From assembly GCA_033557465.1 (NCBI GenBank), contig CM066035.1, positions 916,370,235 through 916,434,234 of the forward strand: a stretch of 64,000 nucleotides of DNA, written 5' to 3'. The stretch is from Ichthyophis bannanicus (taxonomy: Eukaryota; Chordata; Amphibia; Gymnophiona; Ichthyophiidae). A model generated the notes under the pieces. It did no database searches and was not told the origin of the DNA. It saw only the letters and a list, made by a program, of their open reading frames with translations. Below are positions 21,600 through 33,466 of this stretch, in pieces. Each line of letters begins with the position of its first letter. The first letter of the stretch is position 1. The position numbers and the translations under genes were made by a program.

Positions 21600-22195
21600 G
21601 AAAAGCAGTTCTTGTTTACATAGAGCTCGATTATGGAAGAAGCACGTCCAGGCCATCCGGATGGCCCCCTGCAGGATGGGCCCGTTTGGACCAGATTCTG
21701 AAACGTGGAGCAAAACGTTCCTGCAGCTGTCAGAATTAGGGCCTGAGGATGGTCCGGCATGCCCCTTCTGCAGCCCCGGACCCCCGAGTTCCCACCTCCC
21801 GACCCTGACAGGGGCCACTGGCGCCTGGATTGGGCGGCGGGGACTCACCCTCCGTATCCCAGTGCTCTTGTGAGGGGGCTCTGGGGGGAGAGGCTGCCGG
21901 CCATGTTTGGGGAATGCCCTGCTCTTATTCCACCTTAGAAGTGGTATAAGTAGGGTGTCTCCCCGGCGATCCCCAGACGTATAGGGCCATCCTGGAATCG
22001 GCCCTGTAGGTCCAGGGGTCGGCGCGGCCCACACTCTGCCCACTCTGCCCTGTCACACCTATGTCCACAACAGCACGCACAGTAGCTCTGTTTGTGCAAT
22101 GAGGGACGGAGGCGGAATACTGGCAAGGCGGATAGTGGGGTAGCACATCCCAGCAGGATGTGCTGCCCTGCTATCTGCCTTATGGAATCGGGCCC
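21600..22195. repeat. GC-rich palindromic repeat, unclassified
   Basis: An abrupt GC-rich island in AT-rich surroundings. It holds several short inverted repeats, such as GGCCATCCGGATGGCC near 21652 and AGCACATCC/GGATGTGCT near 22143. It ends with GGAATCGGGCCC, as does the related block at 50735-50895. No coding motif is visible. It is probably a dispersed DNA-transposon-like repeat and not a promoter CpG island. Confidence 0.45.
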
Positions 22196-22597
22196 AAAGC
22201 TTTTTAATATAGCTATGCATTTTAATTCTATGTGTTTATATAGTTTGTTAAATGTGATAAATATTTTTCTTGTTTGTGTTGACTTATGAGTGTAACTATG
22301 TGCATTGCCTAGAAGATAGCCAATAGGCAAACCATACATTTTAATAAATGAAATGAAATAAAATTAAGTGACACAGAATTTCATATTATGGGGTGAAAGG
22401 TAGACTGCTGTTGCTTGCATAACTTTGTTACCTTGGGGGTCATTCTGAATGGTGTTTAGCACTTCTGGAAGTCTGATCCAGATGTCCAGACCTGCGAAAT
22501 GCCTGGCCTGTATCTTGGAAGCAGAGCCCCCCACATGTAGATCGGAGCTGTGTGGGGAGCTCTGTTTGTGGGTGGGCTATGGGCTCATAGTTAATGA

Positions 22598-22900
22598 GGG
22601 AGGAGTAGCCTAGTGGTTGGGGCAAGGTACTTCAGGCCGGAAGGTCGGGGGTTCAAATCCCACTAGAGGACAGCAACCTTGGGCCGGAAGGACTGGGGTT
22701 TCTAGTCCCACAGATGCTCCTTGTGGTCTTGGGCAAGCCATTTAACCCTCCATAGCCCATGTTCCCTGTAAGTATCAGTGTATGTGTCTCATATCCCAGT
22801 GTGTTAAATGTATCCCCCAATTGTGTTGTGACCGCTTTGATTGAAGGATAAGGCGGTATACAAAACTGTCTAAATAAATAAATAAATAAATAAATAAATG
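22598..22900 (+). mobile_element. tRNA-derived SINE with LINE-like tail
   Basis: A box TAGCCTAGTGG at 22606-22616. B-box-like GGGGGTTCAAATCCCAC at 22646-22662, with a second similar segment (GGGGTTTCTAGTCCCAC) just after, suggesting an internal duplication. The tail reads GACCGCTTTGATTGAAGGAT and AAGGCGGTATACAAA, then AAAT repeats to about 22900. This tail differs from the SINE at 14311. Confidence 0.78.
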
Positions 22901-23345
22901 ACCCCGGATATACAGTGCTGATTCTGAGCCACATTGGAGGTGGAATAAGTCCCCCTGGATGGCTGTGGACGACGTACCCTGGCCTGGAAAGGAAGGTGAG
23001 GGGATTCCTTGCGGCCCGACCCTAGGCATGGCAGGCCCGATTGGCAGTCGGGCAGCAGGGAATGGAACATGTCGGGGTTGCTGGGGTTCGTGGCTCCTGC
23101 ATGGAGCCGTGGTGCCATGGTAACAGGGCTCCACAGCGCCGTGGCTCCATGCAGGAGCCTGGCTGGGCTACCGAGTAGTGGGATGGACATCTGGGTGCCC
23201 AGAATTGGGGCACGGCCTACACGAACGGCCATTTGCACCCGATTCTGATCCCACGGGCACGTCTAGCCCCTGCGGGATCAGAATCGGCTGCAACCGGGGC
23301 ACGCTCCGATTCTGGACACCTGGACAGACGTGGGACACCCAGAAT
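22901..23345. repeat. GC-rich palindromic repeat, second block
   Basis: Two hairpins stand out. Arms GGCTCCTGCATGGAGCC and GGCTCCATGCAGGAGCC lie at 23092-23108 and 23143-23159. A second pair lies at about 23243-23290, with CGATTCTGATCCC and GGGATCAGAATCG. The second hairpin is repeated in inverted orientation at about 50778-50825. It is probably the same repeat class as 21600-22195. Confidence 0.5.
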
Positions 23346-26300
23346 GGAATTGCCCTCCACGTGGATGGGAGTCTTCCATTAAGTGCTCTTTCTATCTCTC
23401 CCCATGGATGTTCTCTTTATTTTGCCATAGTGCCATCACCTACTGCAGCCGTCACCATTTTTCTCCTGCTTTCTCCCTCATTCTCTCCAACTTTCCCTTC
23501 TCTTTCCCTTCATTGTCCTCTCAGCGTTTTGTCATACCTTTCATCTCCTGCCTCTACCCATCCACTCCATTTTTCTTTCACTTACACTTCCATATCTTTC
23601 CTTTGTCCCACATCCCCTTCCATTTCTCCATCTTCACATCTTACCTTCTCTTCCATCCTTTCACATTACTTACACCTTGCCTCCACCAGTTGACCACATT
23701 TCTCTCCTGTTCTAGTCTAGTTTTGAATGCTCCACTTCTCTTTTATTTTTCTTCAAAGCTTCCATCCCAGAAGACATGCCAGGTTGTACTAAGAACACTG
23801 CCACTAATACCTTTACTACATATTTCTATAGTGCTACTAGACCCGAAGGCTGGAGGGATGTTTCTTCTATATCAATGCATTTGTATCACACTTAATGGCT
23901 GTCAGGTGTACTAAAGTAGAAACAATCACTTTCCCTTCCTTCCTAGGATTGTGTTTTATCTATTCCCACCAGTCCCAATGGACAGTAGACTGGAATCCAG
24001 GTCTGTGTCATATATGCAGGGTCAGATTAAGATTTTGGCACCCACAGGTAGGACCAGAGAGCAAGAGCATGGATCCTTCCTTATAACTTGAAGAGCCGAT
24101 GGGGGTGGTCCCTGTTGACTGGAAAACAGGAGTCGGGATGTTGGGCCAGAGTGCCATTGTAGTGATTCTTTGAAGTGACACTAGGTGGACAGCCCTAAGG
24201 TTAAGTAGGAGAAGGCTCCTTCTTGGCCTGGGTACTTGGCACCATCAACATTTGGTGCCATAGGCAATTGCCTATGTGGTCCATGTCTACATCTAGACCT
24301 GATTGTCAGATTTACTTGGTTGTTCCTGCAGTTTTACCTTTTTAAATTTCTCAAACCAATGGAAATGGCATTGCAGAGCAGTGAATCTGAGCTCCTCCAG
24401 TGCTACTCTTAGGGGTATGTTTACTAAACTGTGGTAGCGGACTCCGTGCGATATCTGAGCCGCAGCCCCATTGATTTCATACCCCTTAGTCTTTCAAAGG
24501 GCAAAAAAAGCTGTTCTCATTGCAGTACTATTAAAGGCATTTCAGACCTGTTACCTCTCAGTTGATTTCCATCATCTAGACCTCCCATAATGATTTGCAT
24601 AGGAGAGACAGTGGGGTATCCAGGTCGAATTTTTATATGACTCCCATAGTTTCTGTATATTTCTGTGAACGTGTAGTCTATTTTTATTGAGAGAACACCA
24701 GCTAAGAAAGTTTGGTGACTTGATAAGGACAAATTCCCAAGGGCAAATATAGCTAAAACAAGTAATATTGCGGACAGGGCTGAGCCATCCCCATATATGT
24801 AGAGTGCTGCATATGCCTTGTAGTGCTGTACAAATGATAAGTAGTAGAGTTGTAATAGTATTTCATAAATATGATTTATGAGAAATTTTGTGGCTGGTCT
24901 TTTTCGTATGTTGGAGACAGGATGTTTCTCTGACATATTGTCTGTTCCTCTGATGAGCACTCTCAATTTACATATTCTCAATTTAAACCAAAGTAGGTGC
25001 TAATTGATTAGTGTCTGGAATGTCAGCATTCCTCTGATTATCTGCCTAAAATGCTTAAGGAGGAGGGAGCAGAGGAAGAGATCTGAGCTTACTGCACTAG
25101 CAAACAAAAAAATATAATTATTTGCTTTGAAAGTCTAGAAAAGCAAGGTATGATTACAAAAAGAATTAGAAACATCCTATAGAAAAGGATGCATTGCAGG
25201 GTTTCTGCAGTTTTGGTTGGTGGTTGTGGAAGTGTTTGTGTTTCCAGTCCCTTTGATCAGGTATAAATGAATTTGGTATGGCTGTGGTTTGAGGTGCATC
25301 TTGTGCTGCTTGAAACTTGATGATTGAGAATGTTTGCTTCTTTTAAAGATGGAAAGGAGAGACATAAGTAAGGGACAATGGGAGAAGGAATAGGGAAACT
25401 AGATTAAAACCAACCACACACAGATCTTTGTTCTGCCCTGCCAACTGGATTTGAAGGGCGGTATATGAAGTTTTTAAATAAACATAAGCATATTAGTCTC
25501 AGCTCTTCTGATGTGGTCCACTTGATCCTTAATTTCAGAAGCAGTTTAGCGTGCACAACACATACAAAGCTATAAGATATAGACAAAAGAAGAATTAAAC
25601 ATAGGAGTGGGGGCGGGGAAGGTGGCGCAAACCCATGATTCTTATTGCTAGTGTATAGAATTAATTAGGATAGGGAAAAATTGAAATGGTTGTGGGAACT
25701 GGGGTTATTTTGTTTAGCTCTTTACAGAGACGTCGTAATGGGTGATATGAATATATCACATAATGATGGAAAGATTCACAGAAGAGAAACAAACTTGTAA
25801 CGGCTAGGATGAAGCTGTGTAGTGGTGGCAAATGACCTACAAAATTTGGGAGGGGAATAGTGTCACAGTATAGTTCCTCACCCATGATTAAGACCGAAGA
25901 GGGTAGGCGGACCCCAGGATTGCTAAAGTGATATGTCCATCTAATACTACATACAGAAGTGACGCACCATGGAGGAGGTGTCTGTAGAATGAATCATTTC
26001 ATTGTTCTATGGAAAATGGGTTAGCAAACCGTGTAGCATTTTTTCTTACAGTGGTGCCTTGTTATAACTTGTGCTTACTGTGAATCTTATTTTTTTTTAG
26101 AGAAAAGCAGCACAGGCTGTTAATAGGCTCTGATGTATGTCTCCTTGTCTTATTTCAAATTAAAATTATATATGCAGAAATCATAACAGATTTGAGACAG
26201 AGGTGATATAAATGCCGGTGTATAATCTTTATTCCATGCAGCGTATTTCTGCTGTGCCTTTTTATTCATAGTGCTGCCAGTCATTAGAGGGAGAATCGTT

Positions 26301-26883
26301 ACTCTCCTGATATACTGGAGTGAATGCAGGACTTAGTAGGCACTAACATTACTACAGGTGCTGTGCTTAGCACTTAGTGTGCATTAATTTCTGTGTTAGC
26401 TACCTAATGTGGAAGGAGGCGAGGAATGCGCCTTACAGTTAATGCTGAGATAGTTACCATGTGTCAGCTGTTACCACAGCAGATAACATGAAGCAGTTAA
26501 TGCTGCCTTAAGAGGTGTAGCTAGCTATCTGCATCGCATTTTTTGACATTCAATTAATGCACATTAAAAAAAAACATTTCCCTGTCTTAACTGAATGGGA
26601 AAATGCTAGGAAGGACCCCAACAATTAACACAGAGGTATTAGTTACCAGGCATTCATTTTGGTAATTACCATGCAGTAGCTGCAAACCCTTTACCGAATT
26701 TTGTAAGTAGGGCCAGTAATTCCTAACCCTCCTGCCACATCAGCACACATTGTGAGCCCTTTTACTAAAATCCACTAAGTGGTTAATGCACATTTTAGTG
26801 GGCGGTAATGGCTCACAGTGACAGCTACTGGCTGCTAAAATGTGCTTTAATTGCTCATCACGTGAAGGGGCAGGGTATGGGCA
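23346..26883. other. No gene seen, 3.5 kb
   Basis: A pyrimidine-rich stretch (23380-23750) gives long but meaningless frames. An L2-type tail (GTAGTGCTGTACAAATGATA) occurs near 24818. A possible hAT relic spans about 24018-24310, with ends CAGGGTCAGATT and CTAGACCTG. A small LINE/SINE tail (GGCGGTATATGAAG) occurs near 25458. A TTTTACTAAAA-type repeat occurs near 26760. The remainder is unassigned. Confidence 0.4.
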
Positions 26884-26974
26884 TTAGTGCCATCAAGTCT
26901 GTGTTGACTCATAGCAACCCAGCTACCTCTGAGTTTTCTTGATAATGTATCACCGGAAGTAGATTGCCGGCCTT
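26884..26974 (-). mobile_element. SINE, tail half (split by the DIRS element)
   Basis: Carries the RTE-like end CATCAAGTCTGTGTTGACTC and then GAGTTTTCTTGATAATGTAT, up to AGATTGCCGG. The uninterrupted SINE at 44060-44256 continues from this point into CTTTCTTCCAGGGCAG. Here that continuation is found only after 33466, which defines the DIRS insertion point. Confidence 0.8.
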
Positions 26975-27124
26975 CTCCAAGGACAAGCAGGATGAAGTCA
27001 GCCACACCTGGTCACGTCAACTGACGGCGCCGTAGATGGAAGTACTCTCTCTAGCCCAGAAGGGGCTTTCCCTTCTGGGCTGGACCACCTCCCTCAGGCC
27101 CTACCCCCGGGACCGCCCCTAGCC
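26975..27124 (+). repeat. DIRS left inverted terminal repeat
   Basis: Starts CTCCAAGGACAAGCAGGATG and is the imperfect inverse of 33288-33435. It contains a stem-loop at 27053-27081, with arms AGCCCAGAAGGG and CCCTTCTGGGCT, and the palindrome GGCGCC. It lacks the roughly 31-base terminal extension found on the right repeat, as is usual for DIRS1-type ends. Confidence 0.9.
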
Positions 27125-27228
27125 GGCCACTTTCACTTCTTCCGCCTTGCCAGCAAGACGGATTTCTACTCTCTCTCATCTTTTTTATTTTATTTCATTG
27201 TTTTTTCAAGAATCGGACCTCTTTACCA

Positions 27229-29188
27229 TGCCCAAGCCCGGGTTCAAAAAGTGTCCCCGGTGTTCGCGCAAAATGAATGCCACGGACTCACATTCCTGCT
27301 GCATCCGCTGCCTGGGCACATCTCACAAGGTAGAAGACTGCGCTCACTGCTCCAAAATGTCTCCAAGGGCTAGGAAAAGCTGCAAGAACCTGCTCTGCTA
27401 ACTCTTTCCTTCCTCTCCGGCTCTCCCCGGTTCTTCTGCCGCAGGCCTCTCCGGTGCTCCGACATCCATCACAACTCCGGCTCCCCTCCCGGCCTCGGAT
27501 GTGCCTGCTCTGGCCTCCGTCCTCAGCCGCAGCGCTCCGGAGCCCTCTCCTCCGATCCTGAGCCCCCCCGGGGCGTCCCGGTGGCCTCCGCAGAATCCTG
27601 GAGCTTCCCCGCACATGGTCAGCATGGGGGTGGCCATCTTTGAAGATGTCACGTCTGGACTTAGCTCCTCCCCCCTCGGCGCTGAGGATCAACGCCGGCA
27701 CGGGCATCGGAGTAGGAGGAGCATCTCACCGCGCCGAAGAAGCCGGCACAGGTCCCGGTCGGCACGGAGAAATAACTCATCGTGCCATCGCAAACAGAGC
27801 CGGAGACAATGCAGCAGCAGCAGCGGCAGCAGCGATTACAGTAGCCATGGATGCTACCACCGTGCTGCCAGAAACCGCCACCATCAACGGAGATACAGCT
27901 CCTCTTCTGCCTCCAACGGCTACAGGTACGCCTCCCCAGCGGCGATCCAGCACCTCTACAACCTGGATCCCTCTCCCGAGACCCCCACGGCCCCCCAAGG
28001 ACAGGCACCCCAGGATCCAGCGGGCACACTGGCTGAGGGGAATAGACAGGACCTTGTTTCCTTCCTCTCCAACCTCCTACAGCAGTGGCGAGCCTCTACA
28101 GCTGCTCCAGAGCCAGAGACTTCCTCTAGCAGCCTCCCTCAGACCTGCATGCTTCCTCAGCCAGCGGTGTCGCTACCAATGGGGAAGAGGCGGCAGCCCC
28201 CAGACCCCTGGACCCCCGGGATTCCCCTTCCCCGGTGTCCCCTGGAACTTCCACCCCTGCGGTTGATGTAGAGACTTTAAACTCGGGGGCAGAACCCCCG
28301 CCCTCCGCCCAAGAGGATCTTACCTACGCCAAGTTCCTCCAGAAGATTGCCAACACACTAAACTTTCATATTTCGGGCGACTTCACGGATCAACGCCCAG
28401 AGACACAAGCAACACGAAAATTTCTGGAAGCCCCAAAGTCTGTGGCTACCATTCCTATCTACCCTCTGCTACACGAGAACCTCATTGCTCTCTGGAAGAA
28501 CCCCACCTCTGGCCCTCCGGTATCTCGAAAGCTGGATGCCAAGTACCAGGTTCAAGCCTCACCGTGTTTCGACAAGCCTCAGCTTCCACACAACTCCATT
28601 GTGGTGGAATCAGCCCTTAAACAGTCAAAATCCAACCGCACCCACGCCAACTTTCCCCCGGGGAAGGAACTGAGACTGCTAGATGACATTGGCAAAAAGG
28701 TTTTCCAAGGGGCCATGCTGTGCGCCAGGATTTCGGCTCACCAGCTGCAACAGACACTTTACCAAGACGCCCTCCTGGAGAAGCTAAAGACGGCCTCCAC
28801 CGCCTAAGAGCTGCAGGCGGCCACCATCCTAGACCTGCAGGAGTGCACAAAGCACCAGGTGCGGGCTGCTTTTGATGCCTTTGATGCAGTGGCCTGCACG
28901 GCTGCATCCTCCATCTCCGCCCATCGCCTGGCATGGCTCAAGGCTTCAGGCCTGTGGGAAGATACCCACGACCGCATCGCCGACGCTCCCTGCACCAGGG
29001 AGTCCCTCTTTGGTGACAAAGTCACAGAAACCGTCAACGCACTGAAAGACCACTGCTCAACGCTAAAAACCTTATCGGATGAGGGCCTGGAACGTAGCAG
29101 TCGCAAAATCTCGTACCATCAAAGGCCCTACTCCTTCTCGGGCTCCAGGCATCATTACAACTCTTACCAAAAGTGGCAACCCCGTTAA
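27229..29188 (+). pseudogene. DIRS Gag-like ORF, interrupted
   Basis: Starts at ATG 27229 (MPKPGFKKCPRCSRKMN). Two CxxC-type pairs (CPRC, CIRC) then CAHC look like a zinc-binding N-terminus. An in-frame TAA at 27399 and a frame change near 28240 interrupt a Ser/Arg/Pro-rich middle. The C-terminal part (28235-29188) has YAKFLQKIANTLNF and NLIALWKNPTSGPPVSRKLD, typical of DIRS Gag, with another in-frame stop at 28805. It probably encoded the particle protein. It is not translatable in full now. Confidence 0.78.
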
Positions 29189-29339
29189 AAGATGCAGCCA
29201 CCGCAGCACTCCTACCGGCAGAAGCCCCGCCAAAAGGATAGGAAGCAGCAAAAAACCTCCCAGCCTGGGACAGGAAAATCCAGCCAGCCCTTTTGACAAT
29301 CATGCCTTGGCCAGTCCCCCCATGGGGGGACGTCTGGCC

Positions 29340-31504
29340 ATGTTCCTCCCAACCTGGCAGTCCGTGACCTCAGACAAATGGGTACTACGTATCATCAAAG
29401 AAGGATACCGTATGAAGTTTATCTCGCCTCGACGCAAGCCGGACTTCCCCCCTGCAAGTCCTCCGGGACCTCTTCTTCTGCCCTGGAAAGGAGATTCAGG
29501 CCCTTCTATCCTCCAAGGCTATCAAGCCCGTCCCAGCAATGGAACAGCGCTCTGGCTTCTACTCCAGGTACTTCCTGATCCCCAAAACATCGGGTGGCAC
29601 ACGCCCCATATTAGACCTAAGGGCGCTCAACGCATTCATTACCAAAGAGAAATTCAGGATGCACTCCCTGGGCTCCATCCTTCCCCTCATCCAACCCAAT
29701 GAATGGCTGACATCCCTGGATCTTCTGGAGGCGTACACAGATGTCCCAATACACCCGGATTTCAGACAGTACCTGCGCTTTTGGGCCATGGGAAGACACT
29801 TCCAATACAAAGTCCTTCCATTTGGCTTGTCCCCGGCACCACGAGTATTCACGAAATGCGTGGCCGTCATGGCAGCCCACCTACGCAAGCAGGGAATCTG
29901 CCTTTTTCCCTACCTGGACGATTGGCTCATCTCAGCCCCCTCCTTCAAGGAAGCCGTGAGAGCGACCCGCAACACCATTGCCCTACTGTCAGCTGTAAGC
30001 TTCCTGGTGAACTATCAAAAGTCCCACCTGGGCCCTTCGCAATGGCTGGAGTTCATAGGGGCACTCATAGACACCACCAAATCGAGGGCCTTCCTTCCCC
30101 ATCTGCTAAAGGAATCCATCAAGGAACTGGTACTCCGCGTACAAGCAAGGAAGACCTCCACTGCCCGGAGTCTGCTCCGCCTCCTGGGTCACATGGCAGC
30201 TGCCACACAGACAGTTCATCTGGCAAAGCTACACATGCACCATCTCCAATGGCACCTGCGCGCACATTGGTCCAAGCCCAACCAGCCATTGAGCACAGCC
30301 ATCCCGATGTCCACAGCTGTCTTCGCTTCCATCCAATGGTGAACCCACGAGAGGAACCTCTCTCAGGGGAGGCCCCTCTCACAACCAACATATCAGTTGA
30401 TCATCACCACCGATGCCTCCCCGGTAGGCTGGGGGTCAGACTGCCTGCACCTACGGACACAGGGCGCCTGGTCTGCACAAGAGAAACAATATCAAATCAA
30501 TCTGTTGGAACTCAGGGCCATTCGTTATGCGCTGGAGGCCTTAGAAACATAGAAACATAGAAACATGATGACAGAAAAAGACCACAAGGCCCATCTAGTC
30601 TGTCCTTCCATAACACAACTACAACAGTCCACTTTTTACCTTTAGAGATCCTCTGTGTTTCTCCCATGCTTTTTTGAATTCAGTTACTGTCCTCATCTCT
30701 ACCACCTCCACTGGGAGACTATTCCACGGATCCACTACTCTTTCCGTAAAGAAATATTTCCGCATATCACTCCTGAATCTATCTCCCTTCACCCTCATCC
30801 CATGTCCCCTCGTAGCAGAACTTGCTTTCAATTGAAAGAGGCTCTCTCCCTGAACATTTATGCCACGGAAGTATTTAAACATCTCAATCATATCACCTCT
30901 ATCCCGCCTTTCCTCTAAGGTGTACATATTAAGATCCTTAAGTCTGTCCTCATATGCTTTATAATGAAGCCCATTAATCATTTTAGTAGCAACCCTCTGC
31001 ACCGACTCCATCCTGTTCACATCCTTTTAAAGGTGCGGTCTCCAGAATTGCACACCATACTCCAAATGAGGTCTCACCAAAGACTTATACAGAGGCATTA
31101 TCACCTCCTTCCAAGACTTGCTCGATGGGAAGATCACCCTGATCCAATCGGACAATCAAGTAGCCATGTTCTACATCAACAAACATGGGGGAACGGGGTC
31201 CCGCACTCTCTGCAGGGAGGCCCTCCAAATTTGGGCCTTCGCAACCTCCAGACACTGCTTCCTCCGGGCCTCTTACCTACCAGGGGTGGAGAACGACCTA
31301 GCGGACAGGCTCAGCCACCAGCTCAACCCACATGAGTGGTCCTTCAAGCCAAGCATCACCCATGCCCTCTTCAAGGACTGGGGCCAACCGGAGGTCGACC
31401 TCTTCGCGACGGAGCAGAACACAAAGTGCAAAACCTTCTGTTCCAAGCGCCCATCCGCCCTCAGCCATTCAGCGGATGCATTCGACATGTCATGGGGGGA
31501 GTAG
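29340..31504 (+). pseudogene. DIRS reverse transcriptase-RNase H, interrupted by CR1
   Basis: The N-terminal RT motif TSDKWVLRIIKEGY lies in one frame, and a slip near 29445 moves to the frame of 29539-30342. That frame holds GTRPILDLRALN, the catalytic Asp in SLDLLEAY, VLPFGLSPAPRVFTK and the catalytic YLDDWL (residues about 125-130 of that frame). An in-frame TGA at 30340 replaces an expected codon after FASIQW. RNase H follows (ITTDASPVGWGSD, LLELRAIRYALEA), is cut by a CR1 at 30543-31110, and resumes with [16 protein letters not shown] and YLPGVENDLADRLS. It would copy element RNA in an intact relative. Confidence 0.88.
30543..31110 (-). mobile_element. CR1 LINE (subfamily B) inserted in DIRS RNase H
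   Basis: The 3' tail is at left (AGAAACATAGAAACATAGAA). The minus-strand frame 30619-31020 encodes RMESVQRVATKMINGLHYKA, KYFFTERVVDPWNSLPVE and TVTEFKKAWEKH. CCTT occurs at both junctions (30539-30542, 31107-31110), a possible 4-base duplication. It is 5' truncated. It is younger than the DIRS copy, which is younger than the SINE. Confidence 0.88.
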
Positions 31505-31745
31505 TCACTAGTGTATGCCTTTCCCCCCATTCCCCTGATCTCCATGACAATTCAGCGCATCATCTCCGACAGGGCTCAGGCAATTCTGGTGGCCCCACAC
31601 TGGCCATGCCAAGGGTGGTTCCCGCTCCTGAAGTGGCTGTCAATACACCCTCCCCGGCGGCTTCCCCTGGTGCCAGACCTGCTCTCCCAAGAAGACGGCC
31701 ACACCCTCCACCCCAACCTGCAGGCACTGGCTTTGACAGCCTGGC
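31340..31745 (+). pseudogene. DIRS methyltransferase-like domain
   Basis: The frame after RNase H reads GQPEVDLFATEQNTKCKTF, then ADAFDMSWGE, an in-frame stop at 31502, and then LVYAFPPIPLISMTIQRI and AILVAPHWPCQGWFPLL. This block is the Dam-like methyltransferase domain described in DIRS elements. Only the stop breaks it. Its biochemical role in DIRS is unproven. Confidence 0.7.
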
Positions 31746-32821
31746 GGCTGAGCGGGTTGCCTTGTCTCCCTTTGATCTGCCTCAGGAGGTGGAGGATGTG
31801 GTCCTCGCGGCACGCCGCCCCGCAACGAGAAACTCCTATGGCCTCAAGTGGCGGCGCTTCACTTCCTGGTGCTCCTCCCAGGATCTGGACCCCTTCTCGT
31901 CCCCGGCACCAAGAATTCTTCAATACCTGACCTCACTAGCACAACAGGGCCTGCAGCCACAGTCTATCCGGGTGCACCTAGCGGCCATCGCTGCCCTCCA
32001 CGACCGCCAAGGGGATAGCTCAATCGTGCAACTGCCCTTGGTAGCACGTTTCATGAAGGGCCTGGCAAACCTACACCCCCCCTGTCAGGGAACCAGTGTC
32101 GCACTGGGACCTCAACGCTGTCCTCAATCAGCTCACGTTGCCACCCTTTGAACCCATGCAGTCAGCAGGCGCAAAGTTTGTCTCCTGGAAGACCTTGTTT
32201 CTTATTGCCATCACCTCGGCCAGGCGCATCAGTGAGCTGCAAGCCCTGGTAATGCACCCGCCATATACGCAAATTTCCAATGACCGCGCCTCCCTTCGGA
32301 CTCACCCGAAGTTTGTACCTAAGGTAGCATCGGCCTTCCATATCAACCAGACAATCGAGCTTCCTACCTTATGCCCGGAGCCCCACTCCTTGCCAGAGGA
32401 GGAGCGTCTCCACATGCTGGACTGTGTCAAGGCACTGCGACTCTACCTCCTCAGGACTGCTACACTGAGGCGCGGCACACAGCTCTTCGTCTCCTATGAC
32501 CTGAACAGGCCCGGGCGCCCTGTCACCAAGTGCACCCTGTCTCTCTGGATCTCCTCATGCATCTCCTTCTGCCTAGAACAGGCAGGCGTGGAGGACGCAC
32601 CGACAGTCAACGCCCACCAGCTGAGGGCACTAGCCACCACCATGGCCAACCTTCGTTCGGTCCCTATAGCGGACATCTGCAGGGCTGCTACTTGGTCCTC
32701 CATGCAAACATTCCAGAGACACTATTGCCTTGACCTGCAGGCCGACCAGGCATCGGCCAGGCAGTTCTTGCGGCAGCTCAGGCACCTCGGTCTCGGAGCC
32801 AAGCAACGCAAGAATCGCTGA
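31746..32821 (+). pseudogene. DIRS tyrosine recombinase, one frameshift
   Basis: The N-terminal core-binding part (RPATRNSYGLKWRRFTSWCS, PQSIRVHLAAIAALH) lies in the frame ending at 32151. A slip at the C-run near 32076-32083 moves to 32096-32821. In that frame the catalytic residues are visible: Arg44 in ARRISEL, His174 and Arg177 in AHQLRAL, Trp200 in ATWSSM, and Tyr210 in FQRHYCLD. All are intact. In an unbroken relative this enzyme would integrate a circular cDNA by site-specific recombination, which replaces an integrase. Confidence 0.9.
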
Positions 32822-33103
32822 ACTCACCCTAGGGCAGGTGCGCCCTCTGATACCTAGTTCTCAGACTGTTCCTTTAGCTCATGCTGTTGTTGTACATATC
32901 TTGTAACTCTTGGCGCACATCTTGCGCATGTTGACTTTGCACATGTGGGTTGTTGCACTGTGGTTATACGTATTTGCACATGTTGCTCATTGCACTGTTG
33001 TCTCACGCAATTTTGACTAATAAATCCTATTCTACAACATGTGTCCTCCTATGTTCGGAGAGGGCCCCTTGCACCTCAGCACTTCTCTGCTAGGGAGTCA
33101 CCA

Positions 33104-33203
33104 GATGTGGCTGACTTCATCCTGCTTGTCCTTGGAGAAATCGAGGTTACTTACCTGTAACGGGAGTTCTCCGAGGACAGCAGGATAAGTCAGCCACACA
33201 CTC
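33104..33203. repeat. DIRS internal complementary region
   Basis: The first part is the inverse of the left outer end (GGCTGACTTCATCCTGCTTG through CCTTGGAG). The second part, from AAATCGAGGTTACTTACC onward, is the inverse of the right outer end. The junction near 33139 therefore records the joined ends of the circular intermediate. This is the template-bridging site in the DIRS replication model. Confidence 0.88.
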
Positions 33204-33287
33204 CCACCCTTCCTCCCCTTCAAGGGCCCATCTCCGGGCCTACCTGCGCCCCTAGCACTCACTGGCTCAGCTTGGGACATAGTGACT

Positions 33288-33466
33288 GGCTAGGGGCGGT
33301 CCCGGGGGTAGGACCTGAGGGAGGTGGTCCAGCCCAGAAGGGAAAGCCCCTTCTGGGCTAGAGAGAGTACTTCTGTCCACGGCGCCGTCGGTTGACGTCA
33401 CCAGGTGTGGCTGACTTATCCTGCTGTCCTCGGAGAACTCCCATTACAGGTAAGTAACCTCGATTT
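33288..33466 (-). repeat. DIRS right inverted terminal repeat with terminal extension
   Basis: Inverse of the left repeat up to CTCGGAG at 33435, then an extra AACTCCCATTACAGG-type extension to about 33466. The stem-loop is at 33331-33359. The extension contains CAGGTAAGT (33447-33455), a consensus 5' splice site in the element's sense direction. Confidence 0.88.

Larger units (their letters stand above)
26975..33466 (+). mobile_element. DIRS tyrosine-recombinase retrotransposon, near-complete
   Basis: It has split inverted termini (26975-27124 and 33288-33435, the latter extended to 33466) and an internal complementary region (33104-33203) that matches both outer ends. This is the diagnostic DIRS1-type architecture. 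The coding order is Gag, RT, RNase H, methyltransferase-like domain, tyrosine recombinase. There is no target duplication, as expected for recombinase-mediated insertion into a SINE. Gag, pol and recombinase frames carry a few stops and single-base slips. A CR1 sits in the RNase H region. The copy is dead but young enough to read throughout. Confidence 0.93.

Noticed and set aside
21600..22195. Possible CpG-island promoter
   Set aside because: Several inverted repeats and a shared end (GAATCGGGCCC) with 50735-50895 point to a dispersed repeat, and no exon follows.
23178..23914. Two overlapping plus-strand frames of 171 and 194 codons
   Set aside because: They lie in pyrimidine-rich sequence low in stops, and the products are Ser/Pro/Phe-rich with no motif.
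24517..24981. 154-codon minus-strand frame
   Set aside because: No recognisable domain, and an L2 tail crosses it. Likely chance.
27147..28271. Host Ser/Arg-rich protein gene
   Set aside because: The frames sit between a DIRS terminal repeat and DIRS RT in the Gag position, so they are element-coded.
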